Positions 44,474 to 53,464 of a DNA stretch of 64,000 nucleotides are shown here, piece by piece. How positions within the stretch are numbered: position 1 is the first letter of the stretch; each line of letters starts with the position of its first letter. The notes below the pieces were generated by a model. That model was given only the letters and a program-made list of their open reading frames with translations, was not told the origin of the DNA and did not search any database. The position numbers were made by a program, and so were the translations under genes. Origin of the DNA: AC-32 sp963772975 (GTDB lineage Bacteria > Actinomycetota > Thermoleophilia > Gaiellales > Gaiellaceae); NCBI GenBank assembly GCA_963772975.1, contig CAVYZH010000010.1, positions 744,001 to 808,000 on the forward strand, in the 5' to 3' direction.

Positions 44474-45397
44474 CTAGCCGAACGTGAAGCAGTAGGCCTC
44501 GACAGGCGCGAGGAAGTCGAGCTCCAGCGTCCGGTCCTCGATCGGGCCGGGCTGGCGGATCAGCTGATGGAGCCGCTGCTCGCTGACGGTGCCGTGACCG
44601 TCGGCGTCGACGTCGCCCCCGTGCGCGTCGCCGGGGGCCTCGCCGTCGACGAGCACCCGGAACGGCACCTCCACGCCGCCCTCCTGGGGTCCCATCACCA
44701 GATGGGCGTCGCGGGCGTGGAAACGGAACGAGAGCCGGCCCTCGCTGCTTTCGAGCACGGCCGCCCGGGGCTCCTCGCTCCAGTCGCCCTCGAGCGACCA
44801 CTGGTTGAGCGAAAGATCCCCGGGCGGTGCCCGGTTCACACCCTGCTGGGATCCGAGATAGGTCTCGGGCGAGTCGAGGTTCGCCCAGTCGGCCTGAACC
44901 TCGAAGCCGGCCGGCTCGACCGAGACCAGCTCGCCGTCGACGCCGAGCAGGTTCTGGATTGCGCGTTCCTGCTCGTCGTAGGCGCCCTCGCCGAAGTGGT
45001 GGTGCCGGATCTGTCCCTCCGCGTCCGCAATGTAGGCCGCGGGCCAGTACCGGTTGGCGAAGGCGTCCCAGACGGCGTAGTCGGGGTCGAGCGCGACCGG
45101 GTAGCGGACGTCCATTTCCGCCACTGCGCGGGTGACGTTGTCGGCGTCCCGCTCGAACGGGAACTCCGGCGTGTGCACGCCCACGACGACCAGGCCCTGG
45201 TCGCCGTAACGGTCCGACCACGCGCGGACCCAGGCGAGCGTCCGCAGCCAGTTGATGCATGTGTAGGTCCAGAAGTCGACCAGCACGACCTTGCCGCGGA
45301 GCTCGTCCGCGGTCAGCGGCGGCGAGTTGAGCCACCCGGCGGCGCCCTCGAACGAGGCCAGACGGCCCTCGACCGGCAGGTCGACTCCCGTCGCCAT
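44474..45397 (-). CDS. thioredoxin-fold protein, DipZ C-terminal-like
   Basis: ATG 45397 gives 307 residues. The thioredoxin domain has GKVVLVDFWTYTCINWLRTLAW and later YPVALDPDYAVWDAFANRYWPAAYIADAEG with the cis-Pro region. The active site is C-I-N-W, so the second cysteine of a C-x-x-C is missing. After about residue 170 comes a beta-rich domain (AHLVMGPQEGGVEVPFRVLVDG) as in DipZ-type proteins. No signal peptide is seen. It ends 2 nt after the epoxide hydrolase gene. Confidence 0.82.
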   Translation of the reverse strand: MATGVDLPVEGRLASFEGAAGWLNSPPLTADELRGKVVLVDFWTYTCINWLRTLAWVRAWSDRYGDQGLVVVGVHTPEFPFERDADNVTRAVAEMDVRYPVALDPDYAVWDAFANRYWPAAYIADAEGQIRHHHFGEGAYDEQERAIQNLLGVDGELVSVEPAGFEVQADWANLDSPETYLGSQQGVNRAPPGDLSLNQWSLEGDWSEEPRAAVLESSEGRLSFRFHARDAHLVMGPQEGGVEVPFRVLVDGEAPGDAHGGDVDADGHGTVSEQRLHQLIRQPGPIEDRTLELDFLAPVEAYCFTFG

Positions 45398-45399
45398 CG

Positions 45400-46590
45400 C
45401 TACCGGACCGACCTGAACGTCGCCCGGATTTCGGTCGCGAACACCTCGGGCTGCTCCCACGCGGCGAAGTGGCCGCCCTTGCCCGCCTCGTTGAAGTAGA
45501 CGAGGCTCGGGTAGCTCTGCTCGACCCAGCTGCGCGGGGCCCGGAAGATCTCGTCGGGGAAGGTCGTGAAGCCGACAGGGATCGTGACTGCCGGAGGAGC
45601 CTTGCCGGCCGCCTGCGCTGCGGCTTGGGCCTGTCCGCTCTCCCAGTACGACCGGGCTGCTGAGGCGCCGGTGCCGGTCAGCCAGTACGTCGTGATGTTG
45701 TCGAGGATGTTGTCGCGCGTGAGGTTGCCGGTCGGCTTCCCGTCCACGAAGGCGCCGGCGATCTTGTAGTAGCTGTCCGTGTCGTGGTCGAGCATCCAGG
45801 CCGCGAGCGCGACGGGTGAATCCAGCAGCGCATAGCCGATCGTCTCCGGCCGCGTGGCCTGCTCGAGGAAGTAGCCGAAGCCGGTCGCCATGAAGTTCGC
45901 GAGCGCGGCGATCGCCGCCTTTTCCTCGTCGGAGTCCGACGGGTGGTCGCCGCCGGCCAGGCCCGTCACCAGCAGGTTCGTATGGATGCCGATCAGCCCC
46001 TCAGGCCCTTGGCGGCCCATCGCGTCGGTGATGCTCGCGCCGACGTCGCCGCCCTGGGCGACGTAGCGGGTGTAGCCGAGGCGCTGCATCAGCTCGGCCC
46101 AGGCCTGCGCGACTCGAGCGGGGCCCCAGCCGAGCTCCCTCGGCTCACCGGAGAAGCCGTAGCCGGGGATGGACGGGAGCACGAGGTGGAACGCGTCCTC
46201 GGCGCTGCCGCCGTGCGCGGTCGGGTCGGTAAGCGGGCCGACCGAGTCCAGCAGCTCGATCACCGAGCCGGGCCAGCCGTGGGTCATGATCAGCGGCAGC
46301 GCGTCGTCGTGCTGCGAGCGCACGTGGATGAAGTGGATCTCGACGCCGTCGATCTCGGTGGTGAACTGCGGCAGCGCGTTCAGGCGCTCCTCGATGCGCC
46401 CGAAGTCGTAGTCGCTCGTCCAGTAGTCCGCGAGGGCCTTGAGCGTCGCCAGCTGGACGCCCTGCGAGCGATCGTCGACGAGCTCCTTCGTCGGCCAGCG
46501 GGTCGCAGCGATGCGCCGGCGGAGGTCGTCGATCTTGTCTTGCGAAATGTCGACGTGGAAGTCGGTGGCGGTCTCGACGGTGGTGCTCAT
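45400..46590 (-). CDS. epoxide hydrolase (EHN family, alpha/beta hydrolase)
   Basis: ATG 46590, behind GGAGG, gives 396 residues. The N-terminal EHN region has FHVDISQDKIDDLRRRIAAT and RWPTKELVDDRSQGV. The core has THGWPGSVIELLD with the H-G-W-P oxyanion motif, YVAQGGDVGASI with the nucleophilic Asp, and a final GGHFAAWEQPE with the catalytic His. It opens epoxides by water addition. It is followed by the thioredoxin-fold gene. Confidence 0.92.
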   Translation of the reverse strand: MSTTVETATDFHVDISQDKIDDLRRRIAATRWPTKELVDDRSQGVQLATLKALADYWTSDYDFGRIEERLNALPQFTTEIDGVEIHFIHVRSQHDDALPLIMTHGWPGSVIELLDSVGPLTDPTAHGGSAEDAFHLVLPSIPGYGFSGEPRELGWGPARVAQAWAELMQRLGYTRYVAQGGDVGASITDAMGRQGPEGLIGIHTNLLVTGLAGGDHPSDSDEEKAAIAALANFMATGFGYFLEQATRPETIGYALLDSPVALAAWMLDHDTDSYYKIAGAFVDGKPTGNLTRDNILDNITTYWLTGTGASAARSYWESGQAQAAAQAAGKAPPAVTIPVGFTTFPDEIFRAPRSWVEQSYPSLVYFNEAGKGGHFAAWEQPEVFATEIRATFRSVR

Positions 46591-46754
46591 GGCGGCCTCC
46601 TTCAGCGCAGCGTCGTATGCGCGGCGCGTAGCTCCTTGATGAAGATCCTCGGTTCCTGCCAGCTCAGCGCGACCTCCCCAGGTCCGTGGCTGTGGCCCCT
46701 GGCGTGAATATAGCCTCGATCGGCCCTTTGGGTCATCCCATTGGGAGGACGGCA

Positions 46755-46760
46755 TAGAAT
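46755..46760 (+). promoter_or_regulatory. probable -10 box of the redoxin gene
   Basis: TAGAAT ends 6 nt before GTG 46767, a near-consensus box at the leaderless distance. Confidence 0.5.
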
Positions 46761-46766
46761 CGTCCC

Positions 46767-47252
46767 GTGGCAAGCACGACGGAGCAGCAGTCGACGCCCC
46801 TGCCGCCCGGGACGCCGGCCCCGGACTTCTCCCTCGCCGCGACCCCGGACCAGAAGCTCTCGCTCTCCGACTGCCGTGGCCGGCCGACGATCCTCGTCTT
46901 CTATCCGGAGGACTGGAGCCCGGTCTGCTCCGACCAGCTGGCGCTCTACCAGCAGCTGCTGCCGGAGTTCCAGCGCTACGGCGCGCAACTGCTGGGGATC
47001 TCGGTCGACGGCATCTGGTCGCACCTCGCGTTTGCGAAGGACCGGAACCTCCACTTCCCGTTGCTCGCCGACTTCGAGCCCAAGGGCGAAGTCGCGAGGA
47101 CCTATGGCGTCTACCGCCAGCAGGACGGCACCAGCGAGCGCGCCCTGTTCGTGATCGACGGCAACGGCGTCGTGAGCTGGAGCTACGTCTCGCCGGTCGG
47201 GATCAACCCTGGGGCCGACGGCATCCTCCACGCCCTGGAGGAGCTCTCATGA
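46767..47252 (+). CDS. peroxiredoxin/redoxin of the AhpC-TSA family
   Basis: The 161-residue protein has PGTPAPDFSLAATPDQKLSL and the active site FYPEDWSPVCSDQLALYQQL, where the usual T-x-x-C reads S-P-V-C, with the peroxidatic Cys. YGVYRQQDGTSERALFVIDG follows. It reduces peroxides with thiol partners. It overlaps the DsbA-like gene by 4 nt, so the two are likely one redox unit. Confidence 0.9.
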   Translation: MASTTEQQSTPLPPGTPAPDFSLAATPDQKLSLSDCRGRPTILVFYPEDWSPVCSDQLALYQQLLPEFQRYGAQLLGISVDGIWSHLAFAKDRNLHFPLLADFEPKGEVARTYGVYRQQDGTSERALFVIDGNGVVSWSYVSPVGINPGADGILHALEELS

Positions 47253-47791
47253 AGACGACGTGGTCCTCGGAGCTGACGCTGCCCGTCAGCGAGGAGCGAG
47301 ACCACATCCAGGGCCCGGCGGACGCGCCCATCACGCTGGTCGAGTACGGCGACTACGAGTGCCCGTACTGCGGCGGGGCCTACCCGATCATCAAGCAGGC
47401 GCAGGAGCGGCTGGGCGACCGGCTCCGCTTCGTCTTCCGCAACTTCCCGATCACCACCTCGCACCCCCACAGCGAGCAGGCGGCCGAGGCGGCCGAGGCC
47501 GCGGCTGCGCAGGGCAAGTTCTGGGAGATGCACGACCACCTCTACGAGCACCAGCAGCACCTGACCGACCCCGACCTGCACGGGTATGCGCAGGCGCTCG
47601 GGCTGGACGTGGAGCGGTTCGACCGCGAGCTGGGCGGGCACGTCCATGCCGACCGGGTACGCGAGGACTTCATGAGCGGCGTCCGCAGCGGCGTCAACGG
47701 CACGCCGAGCTTCTACGTCAACGGCGCCAAGTACGACGGCGACTACAGCCTCGAGGCGCTCGTCGCCGAGCTCGAGCGCGCCGCGAGTTAG
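47249..47791 (+). CDS. DsbA-family thiol-disulfide oxidoreductase
   Basis: The 180-residue protein has the active site YGDYECPYCGGAYPIIKQ (C-P-Y-C), the helical insertion (QAAEAAEAAAAQGKFWEMHD), and the cis-Pro strand NGTPSFYVNGAKYDG. No signal peptide is present, so it is a cytoplasmic FrnE/DSBA-like member rather than a periplasmic DsbA. It is coupled to the redoxin. Confidence 0.9.
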   Translation: MKTTWSSELTLPVSEERDHIQGPADAPITLVEYGDYECPYCGGAYPIIKQAQERLGDRLRFVFRNFPITTSHPHSEQAAEAAEAAAAQGKFWEMHDHLYEHQQHLTDPDLHGYAQALGLDVERFDRELGGHVHADRVREDFMSGVRSGVNGTPSFYVNGAKYDGDYSLEALVAELERAAS

Positions 47792-48834
47792 GCGGGGCGC
47801 CGACGGCTCTGGTATCGACGGGCCGCCCACACACCCACAGGCACGAAGATCGCCGTCCAGAGCCACTTCCAGTTGTCGGACACGAAGCCCGAGATCCGGT
47901 CGTACCAGGTGACGTGGATCTTGAGCACCTTGTCGAACGTGCGGATCGTCCGGGGTTGCTTATGACCGCCCACGCTCAGGATCGCGGTCAGGGTGAGGTG
48001 GAGCTCCTGGTTCCCCGTCTCGGTCGGCTCGACATCCCAGCTCCACTCCGTCGGTGCGACGTTGCTCACGGGCTGTTGCTCGGGGGTGTTCGCCTCGATG
48101 TCGAAGTGGAGCCCGGTGAGCCGTGCCTCCATGAGCGGAGAGACCCGGATCGTGGCGCCCTCACGTTCGCCGATGGCAGTGATCCTGCTCTTGAGGTGGG
48201 GAATCGACACCGCCGGAGAGAGCAAGAGCTGGATGTGCGCGGTGTGGTCGAGCCGCATCGTCGTCGGCGCGTTGAAGGCGATGGATGCCGGTACCAAGCG
48301 CCGTAACTCGTTGTCGATCTCGGAGAAGACGCTCAATCCTGGAGGTGGACCGGGCGGCGGCCCGCCGGGCGGGGGCGGGGGCGGCGGCCCGGGCGGCGGA
48401 GGCGGCGGTGGCTCTGGGGGCGGGGGTGGTGCCGGCGCGGGCGGCGGCGGTGGCTCCGGCGGCGGCGGCGGAGCAGGAGCAGCCAAGGCAAATCCCGCCT
48501 CGATGCTGGTATCTCCAGCGAGAGTGAGGTCGCAGACCGCGCCGTTTGCTTGACACGGCCCGCCCCAGCCGGTGAAGACGCCGCCGGAGCCGACCTGCGC
48601 CGTCAGCCGGACCTGTGAAGGGGCGTCGAACGCGGCCGTGCAGGTCGAAGGACAGTCGATCCCCGCCGGGCTGCTCGTCACGCGCCCGGGCCCGTGAACC
48701 ATTACGTGAAGGCTCGCGGAGAGCGGCGCGGATGCCGTTGCGCCCAAGGGGAGGGCCGTGCAGGCGAAAAGCACAGCACAGGCAATCGCCAGGCGAGGCC
48801 GGAGTTGCAGCGCCGCAGAGATGTAGCCGTCCAC
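47788..48834 (-). CDS. secreted/membrane protein with InlB-like repeat and proline-rich linker
   Basis: The 348-residue protein has a signal peptide (LAIACAVLFACTALPLGATA). A bacterial-repeat domain follows (VHGPGRVTSSPAGIDCPSTC), with VFTGWGGPC and cysteines in pairs. Next are about 50 residues of poly-proline with Glu/Gly (48340-48480), a beta-rich domain, and a C-terminal helix WKWLWTAIFVPVGVWAARRY that anchors it. It probably presents the domains on the cell surface. Binding target unknown. Confidence 0.75.
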   Translation of the reverse strand: MDGYISAALQLRPRLAIACAVLFACTALPLGATASAPLSASLHVMVHGPGRVTSSPAGIDCPSTCTAAFDAPSQVRLTAQVGSGGVFTGWGGPCQANGAVCDLTLAGDTSIEAGFALAAPAPPPPPEPPPPPAPAPPPPPEPPPPPPPGPPPPPPPGGPPPGPPPGLSVFSEIDNELRRLVPASIAFNAPTTMRLDHTAHIQLLLSPAVSIPHLKSRITAIGEREGATIRVSPLMEARLTGLHFDIEANTPEQQPVSNVAPTEWSWDVEPTETGNQELHLTLTAILSVGGHKQPRTIRTFDKVLKIHVTWYDRISGFVSDNWKWLWTAIFVPVGVWAARRYQSRRRPA

Positions 48835-48917
48835 CGAGCGGCCTCCCTCGCTGCTAGAGCTAGATACAGATGGTCACAGCTTGCCGCGTGTGTGTCAAAC
48901 ATCACGAGGAGCGGATG

Positions 48918-48970
48918 ACGGAGCGGCGCCGGAGTCGAACCGACCGAGCCGTGGGTTGCACGACCGCACT
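48918..48970. repeat. displaced 3' copy of the tRNA-Sec gene (att-like direct repeat, distal end)
   Basis: These 53 bases are identical to 53169-53221, the 3' half of selC. They include the T-arm, variable arm and 3' acceptor strand but not the anticodon stem or 5' half. About 11 further bases match imperfectly (GTTTGAAGAC). This is what remains when an element integrates into the 3' end of a tRNA gene. Confidence 0.85.
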
Positions 48971-48981
48971 GGTTTGAAGAC

Positions 48982-49203
48982 TCAGCGAGTTCCGCTTAGC
49001 GAAGCGGCCTGCGCCTCCTGCGCGCCAGTCTGCGCGCCAGTCGGGAGCGTGACGACTTCGGCAACCTCGCCCTGGAGATACTCCTCGAGCAGCTTCGCGT
49101 CCTGCGCGAGTTGGCCGCGGAGCCGGTGCCGGTAGCGATCGCCGACGCTGTTCTGCGCGTGGCCCATGTAGCGATCCGCGCGGGCCTCGCTGATCCCGGC
49201 CGC
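48982..49203 (-). pseudogene. C-terminal remnant of a tyrosine recombinase (integrase)
   Basis: The last 73 codons read AAGISEARADRYMGHAQNSV then GDRYRHRLRGQL and LLEEYL. M-G-H-A is the box with the second conserved His, and D-R-Y-R-H holds the catalytic Tyr. Upstream residues of the same frame show no integrase similarity, so the R and first H boxes are lost. The stop lies 12 nt from the tRNA repeat, the usual position for an integrase next to its att site. Confidence 0.7.
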
Positions 49204-49254
49204 GTCACCTGTTTTCGACGAACGGGCTGATCCGCCGTTACCGCAGCAGACGCT

Positions 49255-49289
49255 GATCCAGCCCGGCGACCGCGTCGCCGGGCTGGATC
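49255..49289 (-). terminator. strong hairpin after the element's gene cluster
   Basis: GATCCAGCCCGGCGAC pairs perfectly with GTCGCCGGGCTGGATC over the loop CGC, 11 nt after the stop of the gene at 49301. A 16-bp perfect stem is the strongest in the window. Confidence 0.7.
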
Positions 49290-49300
49290 GTGTCACGAGG

Positions 49301-49771
49301 TCAGTGGTGGTGACCACGCCTGACGCTGATCGTGCCCTGGAAGCACGTGCCGCTCGGCGCCTGTGTGCAGTTGATGACGTCGAACTCCACGTGGACGTGC
49401 GCGCGCTTCATGAAGCCGTCGACGACGCGGCCCTGGAGTACCGCCTTGAGGGTGGTGAGGTCTTCCGTGCCCTTGACGTGCGCGGTGAACGACTGGGCCG
49501 GGTCGGGAGCGATCACGATGTAGATGGCATCGAGGTACACGGTGTTGCCGGTCACTGTGCGCTCGTACACCGCCCCTCCGAACTTGCCGACGATGTCGCC
49601 TCCGACGACGCCGACCAGGTTCGGCAAGCCGGGCGCGATCCACTTCGTGTACGTGAGCTCGAGGTTGGCCGGACCGTTGCCGTGGTGCCCTCTCAGGGCC
49701 TGGGTCTGGGCCGAGGCCGCTGCGATGCTTGCGGCCGCGACCAGGACCGCGATCAATCCGAAGAAGCGCAT
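49301..49771 (-). CDS. secreted hypothetical protein, His-rich ends
   Basis: The 156-residue precursor has a signal peptide (FFGLIAVLVAAASIAAASAQ). The mature part starts with RGHHGNG and ends RRGHHH, which might bind metal. The core is beta-rich (GGDIVGKFGGAVYERTVTGN, VDGFMKRAHVHVEFDVINC) with two cysteines near the end. A GGAG site precedes ATG 49771. It is the last gene of the minus-strand cluster in the element. Confidence 0.68.
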   Translation of the reverse strand: MRFFGLIAVLVAAASIAAASAQTQALRGHHGNGPANLELTYTKWIAPGLPNLVGVVGGDIVGKFGGAVYERTVTGNTVYLDAIYIVIAPDPAQSFTAHVKGTEDLTTLKAVLQGRVVDGFMKRAHVHVEFDVINCTQAPSGTCFQGTISVRRGHHH

Positions 49772-50031
49772 AGCTGTTCTCCTTTGCGTTTGGCGACGAG
49801 TTCGATGACGGCCACGATTCGGGCGAACGGCACCCCGGCCAGCTCGTTGATGCGCCGGACGCTCTCCTGGTTCGGCGCATGGAACCGGCAGAGGCACGAT
49901 TCGTCGGAAGGGAGGTAGAGCGAGCCGAGATACGAAACGTCCGCGTCGTCTCTCGGGATCCGTGCGAGTGCCTCCTCGAGCCACGCGCGATCGCGGCCGG
50001 GGAGGTATCGCTCTACGAGATAGGTCGACAT
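49753..50031 (-). CDS. DUF4242 domain protein (SCO4226-like)
   Basis: ATG 50031 gives 92 residues: MSTYLVERYLPGRDRAWLEE, DVSYLGSLYLPSDESCLCRF and RINELAGVPFARIVAVIE. This is a ferredoxin-like fold; a Streptomyces relative binds nickel. The longer frame to 50145 adds only unlike residues. It overlaps the secreted gene downstream by 19 nt. Confidence 0.82.
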   Translation of the reverse strand: MSTYLVERYLPGRDRAWLEEALARIPRDDADVSYLGSLYLPSDESCLCRFHAPNQESVRRINELAGVPFARIVAVIELVAKRKGEQLCASSD

Positions 50032-50086
50032 CGCGTTCCACGATGGCGTTGCGACCACGCGAGAACAACCGTCCGAACCTGTGGAT

Positions 50087-52847
50087 TTACGCAGGTGGGG
50101 TTGCGGCGATCTGCGCCGCGAGCTCCGTACGAGAGCTGACACCAAGCTTCCGGTAGACCTTCGAGAGGTTCCACGCGACCGTGTTCGGGCTCAGGCTGAG
50201 CTCGGCCGCGACCTCGCGGTTCCTGCGGCCGGCGACGACGAGCTCGACGATGCGCCGCTCGGTCTCCGAGAGCTCGCCCTCGTGGGCGACTCGCCCGCCG
50301 ATCCGCGCGAGCTCCGAGCGCGCGTTTTCCAGCCAGATCCGCGCACCGAGCTGCTCGAAGATCTCGGCCGCGTGTTCCAGGGACTCGCGTGCGGCGCGCT
50401 TGTGCTGCGCCTTGCGCTGCACCGTTCCGAGTGCGAGCAGCGTCCGGGCGAGCTCGAAGGGGCTCGCCTGCTGGGGCGGCACCGGGTCTGCCGCCGCCGC
50501 TTCGAGCGCGACGATCGCCGGCTCGAAATCTCCTCGCGCGGCCTGAAGGACCCCACGGCAGCGAGCGGCAAGCGGAAGAACGGCGGTGTCCGCCTCCGCC
50601 GCGAAGTCGTCGAGCAGCCTGAGCAGCCGCTCCGCCGTGGGGAGGTCGCCGATCGCGATCAGGGCCTCGATCGCGACCGAGCCCGCACGGCGGGCGAGGG
50701 GCTCGTCCAGCACCTCGAGATCGGCGAACCGCGGCTCGACCTGCCGCCAGCTCGCAGCGGCATCGCCGCACGAGAGCTCGAGCAGCGCGAGGGCATGGTC
50801 GAGGTGGTCGTGATACCGACCGTTCCTCCGCTCCGCGATCTGTAGAAGGCGGGGGATCTCCCGGCGCGCCTGCTCTTCCTCGCCACGGAAGGCGGCGATC
50901 GCGGCCAGGACCATCTGGCACACCAAATCGATCGTCTCCCGACCCGTCTGGCGCCCCGCCTCCATCGCCTCCTCGCAGAGTCGCGCTGCCTCGTCCCAGG
51001 CACCGGAGGCGAGCTCCATCTCGGCCAGATAGCGCAAGTCCCAGACAACCCTGGGATCGGCGCGCTCGGAGTCCTCGGCGATCAGCTCTTTCCACATGGC
51101 ACGCGCCTCCTCGAAACGATTGGAGCGGCCGAGCCACCACGCGACCGTATATCGCACGCTTTCCCGCCAGTATCGACGTCCCTCGGAGGCGGCTCGCTCG
51201 ATCAGCAGCCCACGGTCGAGCAGGTCATGCCGCATGCGACCGGTGCGGTCGAACGCCATCTCGCTGACCGTTACAAGGCCGAAGACGAGCAGCTCCGGCT
51301 CGGCCGCCTGCTCGGCGAGCGCGAGCCCTGCCTCCGCATAGCGGGAGCCGTCTCGGCTGTCGGCAGCCGCTGCGAACGCAAGCTCGCAGAGGAGGTGCAC
51401 CCTCACGCGGATCTCGACGCCGGGGTCGGCAAGAGCCTGCAGGTAGAGGCGCTCAGCTGCACGGACGCCGTCCGACTGCGCGCGGACGCGCCCGAGTCGG
51501 AACAGGGCTTCGCCACGCACCGGGCCGGCCGGCGAGGAGGCGATCGCCTCCTCGAGCATCGCATCCGCCTTCGTCGGGTCGCCGGCGTACGAACAGTGCT
51601 CGGCCGCAGTGATGCGCCGCCGATTGGTTGCCCCGATCGCGTCCGGGGGAGTCAGCGCGATCGCGCGCTCGGCGAGCTCGGCCGCGGCCAGGGCGGCGCC
51701 GCGTGCCCGTGCGTGCGCCGCCGCGGCGTCGAGCTCGACTGCGATCTCCTCGTCGGGGCCGGCGGCCGAGATCGCAAGGTGGCGTGCGCGCTCTTCGGGA
51801 TCGACATTCAGATCGGCGAGGCGGCGGTGCAGGCGACGCCTTCTGTGCAGCGGCATGCCCTCGTAGCAGACGGGTGCGAGGAGAGGATGCGCGAAACGGA
51901 TCCGGTCGCCGTCGAGCTCGAGGACACGCCGTTGGCAGGCCAGCTCGATGTCAGCGACGGCGGTCGGCGCGAGCGGCTCGAAGCAGCGTCACCGACGGAG
52001 CGCCAAGCGCGGCCACGGCGACGAGCGTCTCGCGCACCTGCGCGGGCAGCGCGCCGAGCCGCTCCGCGACGAGGGCGCGAAGGCTCTCGGGCAGAAGGAC
52101 GTGGACGCCGTCGGCGCTGATCGTGCCGTCGGCCAGCGCGTGCCCGACCTCGAGCGCGAAGAACGGGTTCCCGCCCGTGGTCTCGTGCACTCGCGCGAGC
52201 ACCGGCCGGGGCAGGTTGAGCGACAGCCGACCCCACAGGAGCCGGTGGATCGCCCCGACCGACAGCGGCGCAACCCGGAGCCGACGGAACCCCGCGAAGG
52301 CGCGGTCGAGCTCGAACGGCGCCTCGACCGGCAGCCCGCGCACCGTCGCCAGCACCCCGACCGGCTCGCCGTCCAGCCGCCGGAACACGAAGCGGAGGAG
52401 GTCAGCCGAGCTCGTATCCACCCACTGCGCATCGTCGATCGCGAAGAGGAGCGGGCGCTCCTCGACCACGATGCGCACGATCGAGAGAAGCGCCGTCGCG
52501 ATGAGTCGTGCCTCGGGCGGCGGCCCGTCGGGCTCGCGGATCAGGAACGCGACCTCCAGCGCACGCCGCTGGACGGGCACGAGCCGCGGCAACGTCTCCT
52601 CCAGGACTGGCGCGAACAGGTCGGTGACGGTCGCGAAGCTCGTCTGCAACTCGGACTGGGTTGCGCGCGCCGTGAGGACCCGCATGCCACGCTCGCGTGC
52701 CATGCGTGAGCCTCCCTGCCAGAGCGCCGTCTTGCCGATCCCCGCATCGCCCTCGAACAGCAACGCCGACCCGCCCGTGGGCAACGCCTCTAGGAACTCC
52801 GCCAACGCAACGAGTTCCTGGCGCCTGCCGACGATCTGCCCTGTCAT
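50087..52847 (-). CDS. LuxR-family regulator with AAA ATPase domain, one apparent frameshift
   Basis: From ATG 52847 (GGAGG site) the first frame has VGRRQELVALAEFLE, Walker A FEGDAGIGKTAL, and Walker B LLFAIDDAQWVD. It stops at TGA 51951. The next frame continues VADIELACQRRVLELDGDRI and FAHPLLAPVCYEGMPLHRRR, then TPR-like helices and a C-terminal LuxR helix-turn-helix (LSETERRIVELVVAGRRNRE, SLSPNTVAWNLSKVYRKLGV). The span is one base over a multiple of three, so one indel near 51955-51995 explains the break. Intact, it would be about 919 residues. It may regulate the two small genes downstream. Confidence 0.82.
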
Positions 52848-53035
52848 GCCGCTCACCTCCGGCCCCGGCACACTCATTGTGCCAAGCGTCACATGATACG
52901 CCGTAACGCCCGCTTGAGCCTGGACGGCCGCCAAAGGCGGGTTCATGATCGGCTAATGCGTTTCGCGGGGAAGATCGCGCCGAGTCGCTTGCGGTCGGTT
53001 CGTCGGACTCGTGTCGTCGAAATCCGAACGATCGA

Positions 53036-53058
53036 CTGCGCGCCAGTTGCGCGCCAGT
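53036..53058. repeat. short repeat of the integrase tail
   Basis: CTGCGCGCCAGTTGCGCGCC repeats, with one base deleted, the sequence at 49018-49041, which encodes the T-G-A-Q-T-G-A-Q end of the integrase remnant. It lies about 110 nt from the intact tRNA gene. It may be the tail of a second, lost integrase. The rest of 52848-53136 shows no gene. Confidence 0.45.
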
Positions 53059-53136
53059 GAGCGCGAGATTCCAGCGGTCTCTACCGGTTTCAAGCGGTAT
53101 GACGAGCCGAGCGATGCGACCGTCCCCCAAAGTGCC

Positions 53137-53162
53137 GAAACCCGCCTGCGGAAGCGGGTTTC
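53137..53162 (-). terminator. hairpin 3' of the tRNA-Sec gene
   Basis: GAAACCCGC pairs perfectly with GCGGGTTTC over an 8-nt loop, 7 nt after the mature tRNA end on the minus strand, followed by a weak CTTT. Confidence 0.55.
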
Positions 53163-53168
53163 AGCTCA

Positions 53169-53221
53169 ACGGAGCGGCGCCGGAGTCGAACCGACCGAGC
53201 CGTGGGTTGCACGACCGCACT
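53169..53221. repeat. att-like direct repeat, proximal copy inside selC
   Basis: This is the selC-borne copy of the 53-bp repeat found at 48918-48970. The tRNA is complete on this side, so function is preserved. Confidence 0.85.
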
Positions 53222-53262
53222 CGTTTTGAAGACGAGTTGGGCCACCGGGCCCATGCCGCTCC
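53170..53262 (-). tRNA. selC: selenocysteine tRNA (anticodon UCA)
   Basis: The minus strand folds as a tRNA-Sec. The 8-bp acceptor stem is GGAGCGGC/GCCGCTCC with discriminator G. The D-stem is 6 bp (TGGGCC-CGGT-GGCCCA). The anticodon stem is 6 bp (ACTCGT/ACGAGT) around CTTCAAA with TCA, and a long variable arm follows. The T-arm has the loop TTCGACT. The 8+5 acceptor/T layout and 6-bp D-stem are specific to bacterial tRNA-Sec. CCA is not encoded. The 3' half doubles as an integration site. Bases 53263-53464 upstream hold no gene that I see. Confidence 0.95.
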
Positions 53263-53464
53263 GGGGCGAGCCTAGCGGGAGCGCGCGGGATAGAAGAGAC
53301 AAGGCCCCTGCGTCGCCGCAAGTGGGACCGATGGCTGCGGGGACATAGCGATCGACCGTACCGAGCCGGGAAGAGCCACAGTCTTTGGGAGGAAGTGCCA
53401 GGCGAGCGTTTCCCCGTGCGGCCGGCTATCCGCAGCAACGCGTATCGGACAAGATGAAACTGGT

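Larger units (their letters stand above)
48971..53168. mobile_element. 4.2-kb integrated element remnant in the selC gene
   Basis: The interval is bounded by 53-bp perfect direct repeats of the selC 3' end. It holds an integrase C-terminal remnant next to the distal repeat, a secreted protein, a DUF4242 protein and a LuxR-type ATPase regulator. No complete recombinase remains, so it looks immobile. No origin or transfer genes are visible. Confidence 0.7.

Noticed and set aside
46767..47791. Selenocysteine in the redoxin or DsbA-like protein, both common Sec families
   Set aside because: Both genes run through their active sites with ordinary cysteine codons and no in-frame UGA.
48340..48480. 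Tandem GGCGG-type repeats resembling a minisatellite or CRISPR
   Set aside because: They lie in frame inside the minus-strand gene and encode a proline-rich linker. No spacer structure is present.
48918..48980. A second tRNA-Sec gene
   Set aside because: Only the 3' half is present. The anticodon stem, D-arm and 5' acceptor strand are missing, so it is an att remnant.
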